Shown here piece by piece: positions 1 to 9,497 of a stretch of 64,000 nt of DNA. The translations under genes were made by a program, and so were the position numbers. How positions within the stretch are numbered: position 1 is the first letter of the stretch; each line of letters starts with the position of its first letter. This stretch comes from Emiliania huxleyi CCMP1516 (lineage: Eukaryota > Haptophyta > Isochrysidales > Noelaerhabdaceae), in contig NW_005201792.1 in assembly GCF_000372725.1 (NCBI RefSeq), forward strand, positions 594,933 to 658,932, given 5' to 3'. The notes beneath the pieces were generated by a model. That model was not told the origin of the DNA. It saw only the letters and a program-made list of their open reading frames with translations, and did not search any database.

Positions 1-701
1 TCGCTAAAGACGACTTGCTCGAACTTGCGCATCGTGTCGCGGCCGTCAGAGGACACCATGCCACGCACGAGCCGTTCAAACATTTCACGGGTTCGTTGGG
101 TTGGGCGGGCGTGATAGATTCCACCGTTATAGGTGTTCCCCCTGCAGGTTGACTGCACACACGATCGATTGAAGCTGGTGCCCCGAAAGTCGGTCCACGC
201 AGTAACCTGCATGTCATCCTCCCCATACCGTCGCTTGTAAACCTTGGCCGGATCCGAAAGGAACAGGACGTCGGCATCCGCCAGAGTGGTGGCAATCCCT
301 AGACCCAGCGCATGGCTGACCAGCTCAACCCTCCGCCAGCATATCCGCAGGTAGAGCTTGTGCCTGACACCGCGATCGTGGTAGCCCGTCTCAACAGAGG
401 TGAAGTTGCCAGCGCCCTGCGCCAAGAGCGCGCGGTCAAGGAGGTGCTCGTCCCTCACGCAGTTCTGCAGCTGCTCGTGGCGACACTTGTCGTACGATGC
501 ATCATCCCAGCAAATGACGACCAAGCGTCCCAGGAGCTGCTGCAGGCCCATGGCACGTGCGTGGCAGATCTGGCCCACCTCCCACAGCGGCAGGATCGCT
601 GCGTTGAGGAATGTGAGGATGATGCCGTCGTCAGCCGCGATGTTCGCCTGCTTCATGGTCCGCGTGACGGCCGGCGCAATCGCCGTTCGGCTTGCCGCCA
701 T
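1..701 (-). CDS. Nucleotide-diphospho-sugar transferase (PF03407/GT77-like), 3' end cut by window edge
   Basis: The minus strand is open from a Met at 701 to the window edge (233 codons, no stop), so the C-terminus lies outside. The translation contains LADADVLFLSDP, the hydrophobic-flanked DxD motif that binds metal and nucleotide sugar in this family. About 60 residues later comes GNTYNGGIYHARPT followed by TREMFERL, the usual N-G-G region of PF03407. The segment starting DDGIILTFLNAAIL looks like the start of the domain. Family members are Golgi type II enzymes that add arabinose, xylose or galactose to wall polymers or glycoproteins; the exact sugar cannot be told here. No signal anchor is seen after the chosen Met, and the frame stays open upstream to about 780, so an upstream exon may carry it. 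Family call is confident, start is not. Confidence 0.8.
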   Translation of the reverse strand, partial: MAASRTAIAPAVTRTMKQANIAADDGIILTFLNAAILPLWEVGQICHARAMGLQQLLGRLVVICWDDASYDKCRHEQLQNCVRDEHLLDRALLAQGAGNFTSVETGYHDRGVRHKLYLRICWRRVELVSHALGLGIATTLADADVLFLSDPAKVYKRRYGEDDMQVTAWTDFRGTSFNRSCVQSTCRGNTYNGGIYHARPTQRTREMFERLVRGMVSSDGRDTMRKFEQVVFS

Positions 702-845
702 CGCCACTCCGGTCTCCGCCCGCGAAGCAAACTTTCGCCTCTCATTCGACGCTGAACTGACTATCTGACACCCCCCCTTTCCCCCGCTTACCCCGCTGGG
801 CCGCAAGCCCGGCCTCCGCGCCCTGGAATGCTTTACGGCGACGTT

Positions 846-1580
846 ATATAGACTGTACTAGTGTGGGACCTGCCGCGTTACCCGCCTCTGTTGTTCGGGC
901 AGTGAGAGACGCAGGATCTGCACGCGAAGTGGGCTCCACTCCGCATTTGCATTTTGGTTTTGGGTGTCGGAGATCATCCATCGCAAGCATTGCTAAAAAT
1001 CTCTCTCTCGCAAGCACTCATCAGTCAGCTCGGAGCCGCACGCGATGCTGCGGGCGCCGTTGGCTCCGTGCCTAAGGCAGATAGATTAGGGTGTGAGCTG
1101 CGGCAGCCAGTCGGAGGCCGCGATGGATGGCCCAGGGCCGGCGGCGGTGAAGGCGTCCGTCGATGAAGGGATGTCGTCGAGGGAGCCATCGTCCTCCGCG
1201 GCTGGTGCACCAGTCCAGTTGTCGGAGTTCGAGATCGCAGTCGCCCGTTGACGAACTCACGGAATGTGAGCGACTTGGTGCACGCTGGGTCGAGCATCAT
1301 GACCCGCATCTCATCCTGGGCGAGGAAGTCGCCCAGGGACCAGCTGTTGGCGTCGCCGTTTTGATCGAGCTGCATCCAAAAGGTGCATGGTTTCGTAGTC
1401 AAGCGTAAACGCCCAGGAGTTGGTGCCTGGGTGACTTGCTGATGAGAGCGCCTTCCAGGCGGGCAGTCGTGCCCCTCACCTACGGTCATACGGCGGCGTC
1501 AGAGGGGGGGAAGGGGCGCGAAGCGTGAACATGGAGGCAAGCAGGTGGTGGGCACCTGGCCAAGGCCGGCGACCTCAAAG
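846..1580 (-). repeat. Dispersed repeat A, copy 1 (inverted relative to copy at 58890-60005)
   Basis: On the minus strand this matches 58890-60005 on the plus strand over most of its length. Shared blocks include TGCAGCTCGATCAAAACGGC and CGGGCAGTGAGAGACGCAGG. Both copies share a conserved coding-like stretch (peptide core WMQLDQNGDANSW, then LG-FL-AQDE-R-MMLD), but the reading frame is broken at different places in the two copies. This looks like a gene or element fragment and not an active gene. Copy 2 carries extra insertions, including a 92-bp MITE. The stretch from 1580 to 1868 is arginine-rich in translation, with nothing recognisable in it. Confidence 0.7.
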
Positions 1581-1868
1581 TTGTCGTGATATCGCTGAGC
1601 GTGAGAGGGACCGGATCGGCAGCAGCACGGGAGGAGTCAGCGGCCGGAGAGGCCGGAGAGCCATCCGACGGAGGCCGGTCGTGCATCGGCGCGTCGGCCG
1701 TAGGGGCCGTAGGGGCGGCATCCGTCGCTGCGGGTCGCTGCGGGCCGACGATTGTGGACTGATCGATCGTCGGCGGGCGGATTTCGGCTGGGACGTTCTA
1801 CGGTTAAACCAAGAGCGTCGGCGCCGACACGAGAGACTTATAAGGGTAGATGTGTTCGACTATGGACA

Positions 1869-4800
1869 CTATATCGACCGGCCGCGAGAGCTGGACGAGG
1901 GCGCGCCGCCGACGCCCAGCTCCACGCTGCGCGAGTTGGAGGTGTCTTCGAGCTCGCCGTAGTAGGCGTCCAGCCAGCGGGCCGGCTCATTCTGCTGGCC
2001 ACCACGCGGCGGCTGCGCCACCCGCGCCTCAAAGTCGAGCCTGTGCGGCCGGCCCATCGCTTCGGGTTGATAGGGGCGGGGTCGGGGCGTGGGGAGGGCG
2101 CGCGAGGGCGGCCGCACATCGTCGCCATGCGGAGAAAGAGCCACTCGTTGAAGGCCTGCCGCTGGACCTTTTCGAAGGTGGAGTTGAAGACGGCGATCAG
2201 GAGGTTGAGCAGCACAAAGTAGGAGAGGACGATGTACCCCCAAAAGAGCACGTCCCCGGTGGCATGCAGCTGGCCGGTGAGGCCGTCGAGCAAGGAGCGG
2301 TCCACCGACGAGAGCAGCCACAGCAGCTGCTCCTGCAGGATGCGCGGGTAGCCGCCGTAATCGAGCGACTCGCCCGAGAGCGCGAAGAGCACGAAGAAGG
2401 CGTTCGCGAAGCCGATCAGCACAAAGGCGTACAAGCCGCCGAAACGCGTGATGTCGACGAGCATGCCTCGGACGGTGACGAGGAGCGGGCCTGGGGGCGA
2501 GCGGAGCTGCATCAGGGGCGGGGAGAGAAACGGCGGGCTCCGCTGCGGCGGCGCGAGCGTGCCGAGGGAGCGGAAGAGCGAGGCGTATTCGAGGCCGCGC
2601 ACGGCAAAGGAGAGCTGAAGCAGGCCGGGCAGCGACTGGGCGACGGCGTAGGCACTCGCCTTTCGGGGAGGGGCGCGCGCGTGGCAGCTGGCGCAAGCGG
2701 GGATGGCCGGGGAGGAGGAAAGGGCGGGAGGCGTCCACAAGCGGGACGTGGACACGGCTCGCCTCGAGGGCACCGGCGTCGGCCGGCTGCTGCGGCAGGA
2801 AGTGGAGCGGAGGGAGGGCGAGGATGGCGAGCAAGTGGCCGGCGTCGAGCACGTTCCACGCCGATCCAAAGTGAGCGGCGAGCCTACGGAGGGGGTGCCA
2901 GCCGAGGGTCCCCGCGGCGAGGCAGCGAGGGTGGCCGGCGGGGGGCGAAGCTGGCCCGTTCCGTCGCACCCCCGCCGACTCCACCGAAAAGAAGAAGGGC
3001 CTACCGGAGTGGCGCCGTTGGACGCGTGGCGGACGTGCCCCGCCCCCAGCCCGCCCTCTCCCGCTACGAGGCAAGCTTGCCAGCTGCCGAGCAGCGCGAG
3101 GGTAGAGACGACGAAGACGGGAGAGCTCGCCACGACGGCCGGGTCTGCGCCGCCCGCGCGCAGGTCGAGCGAGTTTGCAAAAGCGGCTCCGACGAGGAAG
3201 AGGTACTGCGCTGTCCGCCTGTTCCATAGTGACTCGTCCGTAGGGACTCGGTGACTCAGAGGTAGAGGCGCCGCGCGATCCGCCTCCAAAAGACGCCCGC
3301 GCCGAAGTCGCGCCACTTCCGTCCGACGAGCGAGCGGAGGAGCGGCGTGGAGAGGAGCTCCTGCCCGCGCGGGAGAGGCGTGAGGGGCGAAATGGGTGGG
3401 GTTGTGTGTGTGTATGTGTGGGGGGGGGGGGGGGGCTCCTTTCGCTTGTGCTTGACGACGAGCTGGTCGACGGTGAGGGGCGGCCCGCCTGCACGCAGCC
3501 CGACCTCCGTGAGAAAGCGGGAGGGGCCGGTCTGGGCGGGGCGGCGGGCAGGTCTGCTGTGCGCCGTCGAGCGGCGCGAAAGCGAGCGGCGACGCGGGCC
3601 CGTCGAGCGGCAGGACGACGCCTATCGGACGGGTCCGGGCAGGCTCAGAGCGGGGTCCGGCTCGGGCCGCCGCGTGGCGAACACGACGCCGTCGAACGAG
3701 TACCAGAAGAGGTCGTTTCCCCACCTGCCCCGCCGGCCAAAGAGAGGACGGCTCAGATCGAGCGGTGGGTGGCTCAAGCGCGGGGCATCGCACACCAGCG
3801 GTACTCGAAGCGCGACTTTGCGTCGAGGAGCCGCGCCTTAGGGGCAAATCAAGGACAGGTCAAGGACAGGTCAAGGACAGGTCAAGGACAGGTCAAGGAC
3901 AGGTCAAGGACAGGTCAAGGACAAGTCAAGGACAAGTCAAGAAACGTCCTCTGCGTCGGGCGGGCGCGCCGCCAGCGGCTAGTCTCGGCTAGTCTCGGCT
4001 GGTCTCTCGGGGAGGCGCACCGCCAGCGCGGGCAGCGTCTCGATGCCCATCGAGAGCGCCGAGCGGCCCGCGCCGTTCTTGCAGTAGCCGTCGACGCCGA
4101 GCTCGAGAAGCAGCTCCGCCTGCATCTCGGTCAATCTCGGTGCATCCCGATCGATCTCGGTGCATCTCGGCCAATCTCCCGACGCCGAGCTCAAGCAGCT
4201 CCGCCGAGAGGTTGCGCGGGCGACTCCATCTCGGCTGAGAGTCTCGGCCGAATCTCGACTACTCTCGCCGTCTGCAGGTTGCGCGACGACTCCATCAGCG
4301 TGTGCAGCGGGTTGGAGCCGTCGCCGTCCGTGGCGAGGAAGACGGAAGGGCGCACGCGCTGCCGCATGAAGGTGAGGACGTTTGCGTTGCCGTTGAAGGC
4401 GGCGGCGTGCGCGTACGTGAAGCTCGGCGACGGCTGCAGCAGCCACTCCACCTTTTGCTCGAGGTTGAGTCCGAAGCGGTGCAGCAGCGAGAGGGCCTCG
4501 ACGTCGCCCTCGAAGCAGGCGTGCGCGCCGGGGCTCGACCAGTACCACCGCGGGTAGTTTGCGTCGGCGGCGCCGCTCGAGAGGGCCTCCTGCTCGAGAC
4601 GAACACGGATTAGTAGAGGAAGCATGAGCCGGCGGCGCCGCTCGAGAGCGGGCGCGCCTCGATGAGGGCGAGCCGCTCCGCCTGCGACACGCCGGGCAGC
4701 AGCCGCACCAGGTTTCCCTCGTCGGGCCGCACCTAGCCGCGGCGCGAGCGGTGATTGGACGCCCGCACGGAGTCCGCCTGCCCTCTGCTGCGCCGCCGCA

Positions 4801-5552
4801 CCAGCAGCGCGAGCGGCGAGCGGCAGCGCCCCTCGAGCTGCATCACGCGGGAGCCGTCCGCAGCGTACGGCGCGGGAGGGAAGACAAAGTCCCAAGTCTC
4901 TCCGGACGCGATGCTGCGCCGGATCGCAGTGACGTTTCCCTCGATGAAGGCGGTGAGCAGCTCCGCCTTTTGCGGTCGGTGAGGGCTAGGGTTAGGGTTA
5001 GGTTGTGAGATGAGGGCGGCGAGCAGCCGTCGCCTTTGCGTCGGTCGACTCGTCGCTCAGGTAGCCGGCAGAGAGGGCGCGGCCGACGTACTTTGCGCGG
5101 AAGCGGCGGAAGAGCAGGTCCTGCACGGCGTACACGGTCTGAGCGTCCTTGAAGCCCCCGGCGAGCGAGGCCGTCAGCTCAGAGATTTGCATCTCGAGCT
5201 GGCTCACCTCGGGTGTCGCCGCCGCCCCCACGTCGCCGACTGCTGGCGTCTCGGCGGATGCCGGCTCGGCGGCTGGCGCCTGCGGCGGCCCATGCTCGTC
5301 CTCATTGCCGCGGCTGCGTACCAAACGTCGAAGGGCCAGCCTCGCTCGAGACCGGCGATTGCTACCTCCGTCCACGTCATCGCGCATCAGTAGTGCGACT
5401 CGCGTCCTCGCTCTCTCTCCAGCCCGATGCCATGCTGTTGTCCACGGCACCAGCGCAGCGACCGGCGTCGAGAGGAGGAGAGCTACAAGAGCCGACATCA
5501 CCGCTGAGTGGACAGAGGAAAAGAATTCAGACAAGAGCCACTCATTCGACAC
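1869..5552 (-). CDS. Ankyrin-repeat TRP-like cation channel (multi-exon)
   Basis: Read on the minus strand, the first exon starts at 5552 and encodes a hydrophobic N-terminal stretch (VMSALVALLLSTPVAAL) and an acidic/basic linker. Around 4990-4190 lie ankyrin-like units (FEGDVEALSLLHRFG; FTYAHAAAFNGNANVL; DGDGSNPLHTLME). From about 3840 down come WGNDLFWYSFDGVVFA and LLRSLVGRKWRDFG, then several membrane segments and a last helix with NLLIAVFNSTFEKV, the S6 end typical of TRP/polycystin ion_trans channels. The C-terminus is joined through an intron ending near 2042 and stops at 1869. Coding blocks lie in different frames separated by introns; one intron (4967-5033) contains telomere repeats and another region (3846-3945) an 11-bp tandem repeat. 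Ion selectivity cannot be inferred. Exon borders in the middle are not all resolved. Confidence 0.7.
3846..3945. repeat. 11-bp tandem repeat in a channel-gene intron
   Basis: About nine copies of the unit AAGGACAGGTC, the last ones with one change (GTC to AGTC). They lie between coding blocks of the TRP-like gene. Confidence 0.9.
4967..5033 (-). other. GC-AG intron with telomere repeats and duplicated exon edge
   Basis: Read on the minus strand, the upstream exon ends GACGCAAAG and the intron begins GCGACGGCTGCTCGCCGCC. The intron ends CCGCAAAAG and the next exon begins GCGGAGCTGCTCACCGCC. Splicing at these borders keeps the frame (STDAK then AELLTAFIEGN). The middle of the intron holds CCTAACCCTAACCCTA, the telomere-type repeat. 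Confidence 0.75.
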
Positions 5553-6572
5553 AGGTACGATGGAGCGCTCGCCGAAGAGGAGTACGACAAAATAGCGCCC
5601 GTGATTGCCTGCACGCTACCCGCACTCACGGACTCCATACCCGAAAGAAAGAGAAGGGAGCTCGCGGGAGAGGTGACGAGTGAACTACAGGTAGTGGGGA
5701 AGGCAGCCTCGATTGCCATACAGACATGGGTGCGAAACAACGACAAGACCAAGGCACGGGCAGAGGAACGAGAGAAGAATATAGGGTGGATAAAGCGCCT
5801 GTTCACGGCATGGAGGGTGAGCCACACCGAACGTACCGAGCGAAGAGCCGAACGGAAGGAGGACGGGGAAGATGACTCCGAGGAGGACGAACCAGTGGAA
5901 ATTCAGTTGTCAGATGTCACGATGCATCCGAAGGGGACCCCAGCGCCGGCATCATCCGTAGAGGCACGAGTGTTCGAAGAGAGAGTGGACCTGAGCAACA
6001 ACATGACCTGCAGGCAAATGATCGGAGTGGGAGTCAGAAATGTGGTCCTTGCGCGAGGGGAGCTCGATAGACTCGAGGGGCCAGGATATGCAGCAAGGAG
6101 GGCGGAGCTGCGCCGAAAGGCGAAAGAAGCCGAGAGAACAAGGGAACGGCAGGCGGCGGCGGCGCAGGACGAGGCAGAAGAGAATGACGCGACAGAGGAG
6201 GAAGTGACAAGGGAGAGAACGACGAGAGTGGGACGGCCGCGAGGTGGCATGAAGGTTGCAGCGAGAATCGGCGAGAGACTGCGAAAAGAGATAGGAAGAG
6301 GCAGACTCCCTAGGGTGGGCGACGGCTAGCGCATCACACTCCTCTCCTTAAAATCCCTGTGTGGTGGCGGCGTGCCGTCCTCCCATCCCTCCCTTGGGTT
6401 GTCTGTTTTCTTTCTTTCTTTTACAGGTACGACCCTTGTCAGGAGCAGGAGAGCCCCACCTGTCCCCCTGATCGTTCTTCCAAAATCCTGCTCGTGCAGG
6501 TGTGGACCCTGTGTCCTCGTCCCATCCCTCGTTTGGCGTGTCTGTTTTCTTTCTTTCTTTTTACAGGTACGA
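5551..6572 (+). mobile_element. Two serial retroposon insertions (family B) sharing target duplication ACAGGTACGA
   Basis: ACAGGTACGA occurs at 5551-5560, 6423-6432 and 6563-6572. Between the first two lies a copy holding the family B ORF and ending in TTTTCTTTCTTTCTTTT. Between the last two lies a second, shorter and diverged copy that keeps the same 3' end (CCCATCCCTC, then TGTCTGTTTTCTTTCTTTC). 5' truncation, a shared 3' end with a simple-repeat tail, and flanking short duplications are hallmarks of target-primed reverse transcription. Confidence 0.7.
5561..6329 (+). CDS. Family B retroposon ORF (C-terminal part, about 255 codons)
   Basis: Open frame running from the insertion junction to TAG at 6327-6329. 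An in-frame ATG exists at 5508, but that is flanking DNA, so the natural start is missing. The protein is highly charged: an N-terminal helical region, an acidic cluster (EDDSEEDE), a conserved core (EERVDLSNNMTCRQMIG, then LARGELDRLEGPGYAARR), a long charged helix, and a basic tail with RVGRPRGG, similar to an AT-hook core. Related copies lie at 41.3, 41.7/42.9, 43.2 and 62.5-63.1 kb. Copies differ by substitutions and in-frame indels, which suggests the source gene is under coding constraint. I do not recognise a known domain. It could be a gag/ORF1-like nucleic-acid-binding protein of a non-LTR element. Confidence 0.55.
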
Positions 6573-6699
6573 CAGAGGAAAAGTGTTGGAGAGTGTGAAC
6601 TCAAACCTACTTCCTGACCGTAGCCTGACCGTCCTTGTGTAACCGTCTCATGTTCATGTTTGGTTTGTCCTGCCGCGCACATTGTCATCGACTTGGTGG

Positions 6700-8032
6700 C
6701 TGTGTGTGGTGATGTAGCGATGGTGTGGGTCTCTAGTGACCTAGCTCCTCCGTGTTCCGTCTCCTGACATGGTACCGACCGGTGAGTGCACGGAGTGAGC
6801 AGTGCGGCACTGAGGCCGACATGAGAGCTGGTGCGGCACACAAGCGAGATGTGTTGCCGCACAGCATTTCCGGCTTACGCTCGATACGTTGGCTGGCACC
6901 ATGGGCACCCGCGAGCCGTGGTGATTGGCTGGGCACAGAGGCTCGGCGCACGGTGGCACAGCGGCCGCCAACTGCTCGGCACGGAGGCTGAGCAGAATGA
7001 GTACAACCGCAACATCAACTTGGGTGCTTGCGGATCTTCTGCGACAGAGCGCATCTCCGCCAGCACTGCGGCTGTGTGGACACGAGTATCCCCTCTTGCT
7101 TCTCCTTACCGGTCCGTTCTCCTCGCCTACGGACCACCATCGCAGCTGCTGCCTCCGCTACCAGCTCTCGGGCTGCTGCAACGGCAGTTACCGCAAAGAT
7201 CTCGCACCGAATGTGGACCCTGCCTTTCGCCGCCGCTACTTCCGACGTCGCCGCTCGACACGACCGGAGCTGTACGCGATGAACACGCGACGATCGACAC
7301 GCCCTCTCTGCCTTGTGTGGCGATTACCACGTCGTGGGGGAGTGTTGGGCACCTGTTCGACGTGGCAATGCCACTCTACCTCATTGCTGTCTCTTCCTCG
7401 TCTCGCCTCCTCGCGCTAGCCCGTCCCGCTGTCCAACGCCTCTGGCAAGAAGTCCAATGCGCCTCTACGAGCGTCTCTGCCGTCTGGACGTCTGAGACTG
7501 AGCCTGCCATCTCCGACGTCGGCGGCCCGTGGCGCAACATCAACGTTCGGGGCATTGAAGATCGTCCTCACGTCCCTGATGCGCTCATCCGCGTCAACGC
7601 GGCGAGGCCTCCCAACGGCCCAATCGCCGCGCAGCAAGGGGGCGCCCCCGCTGCCGCTCCCGCGCCCGCCGCGCCTGCCGCGCCCGCTCAAGCCGCCGCC
7701 CCGCGACGCTCAGCCCGGATTGCAGCTCGCGGCGCGCCATGACCGAGCTCCACAACGAGCTCCTGTTCATTATCTCCCCTTTCTCTCTCTCCGCCCACTC
7801 GGCCGCGCTTTGACCCCTTCACTGGATCATCTTAGCGCGCAAGTCTTGCCAACAAGCAAGACCATCCTTCGCGAAGACGCAAGGTTGGACGCTTAGCCAG
7901 CCCCGCGAGACGCCGGGCGGGTAACCGGCATACCTACGCTCAGACACATTCACACTCTGTGGCTGTGGTGATGTAGCGATGGTGTGGGTCTCTAGTGACC
8001 TATACAGCTCCTCCGTGTTCCGTCTGCTGACA
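6700..8032. mobile_element. 1.2-kb segment bounded by about 70-bp direct repeats
   Basis: The block around GTGATGTAGCGATGGTGTGG occurs at 6700-6769 and again at 7961-8032, about 95% identical apart from a 4-base indel. The DNA between contains an open plus-strand frame (6831-7742) whose C-terminus is Ala/Pro-rich and ends PRRSARIAARGAP, a tail style often seen on retroelement polyproteins. No protease, reverse transcriptase or integrase is visible. It may be a short non-autonomous LTR-like element or an insertion with a long target duplication. It sits directly upstream of the PLAA-like gene. Confidence 0.4.
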
Positions 8033-8088
8033 AAAAGAATTCACGTTACGCGGCACGCCGCATACTCGATCATTCGTCTGGGCGCTCC

Positions 8089-9462
8089 ATGTCAGCCGCA
8101 GACCCGATGCCGACCGAGCCCTTCCAGCTCTCCGCCATCCTCACCGGCCACGAGCAGGACGTGCGATCCGTGGGACCGTTCGCCGACGGCCAGGTCATCA
8201 CCGGCTCGCGCGACGCGACGGTGCGTGTGTGGAAAGTCGACAGCGAGTCGGCTGACGGAGCCTCTGCCACGTGCACGCACACGCTCAGCGGCCACACGCA
8301 CTTTGTGGGCGCCGTCGGCATCACCGCCGCCGGCGAGGCCCTGTCGGGCTCCAACGACAAGCACATCATCATCTGGAACACCGAGGCGGCGGCGCCGGCG
8401 CACGTGCTGCAGGGCCACACCGAGCCGGTCACGTGCGTCCGCGTCTCGCCGAGCAGCGGGCAGCTCTTCTCCGCGTCGTGGGACAAGACCGCGCGCGTGT
8501 GGGACCTCGGCAGCGCCAGCTGCGTCGCCGTGCTGAAGGGGCACGAGGCGGCGCTCTGGGCGGTGCAGCCGCTTGGCGAGGAGGCTGCATCCGACCGGTG
8601 CCTCACGGGGGGCGGGGACCGGACGATCAAGCTCTGGGCGGGCGAGACGTGCGAGCGCACGTACGAGGGCCACAGCGACGTCGTGCGCGACCTCGCGCTG
8701 CTGCCCGGGGCGAGCCTGCCCTGCCGCTGCTCGCCGCGACACGCGACACGTCCACACGGCGCGCCCTGTGTCCCTCTCGCAGGCGGGCTTCCTGTCGTGC
8801 TCGAACGACGCGACGGTGAGGATGTGGGAGCTGGGCGGCGAGTGCCTGCGCGTGCTGCAGGCGCGAGCCCCGCGGGGAGGGGAGGAGGCTGCGGGGCGGA
8901 GGAGGGGACAGGGCGGAGGAGAGGAGGGGACGGGGCGGGAGGGAGAGAAGGAGGCGGAGAGGGAGGCGGAGGGAGGGGAGCGATGCCCCGCGTGGCCTCA
9001 CCGCAGGCGTCGGAGACGTTCCTCTACTCGGTCTCCGTCCTGCCCGGCGGGGAGTGGCTCACTTGCTCCGAGGACCGCACCGTCCGCGTCTGGGCGGGCG
9101 GCAGCGACGACTGCGTCCAGTCGATCACTCACCCGGCGACAGTGTGGGACTGCGCGCCGCTTCCCAACGGCGAGCGACGCACGCGACATACACCCCGCCC
9201 GCGCGCACCGGCCCTTGCGCGCCAGCCCCGCCCGGCTCCTGCCCCTCTCCGGGACGTGGAGATGGTAGGGGATGGAGGTGGCAGGGATGGCCGGGGCCCC
9301 TCGCCTCGCTCCGGCGCGTGGAGCCGGTCTCCTTGTGCCCCTCACAGACAAGAGTCGAAACCTACACCCGCACCCTCACCCTCTCCCTCTCCCTCTCCCT
9401 CACCCTCACCCTCACCCTCACCCTCTCCCTCTCCCTCGCCCTCTCCCTCTCCCTCACCCTCT

Positions 9463-9497
<35 letters not shown>

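Noticed and set aside
1838-3847. One long 669-codon minus frame
   Set aside because: Only its second half is real channel sequence; the first half is antisense/intron readthrough in GC-rich DNA. The gene uses several frames joined by introns.
3849-3945. CRISPR-like array of short repeats
   Set aside because: Contiguous 11-bp tandem repeat without spacers, inside a eukaryotic intron.
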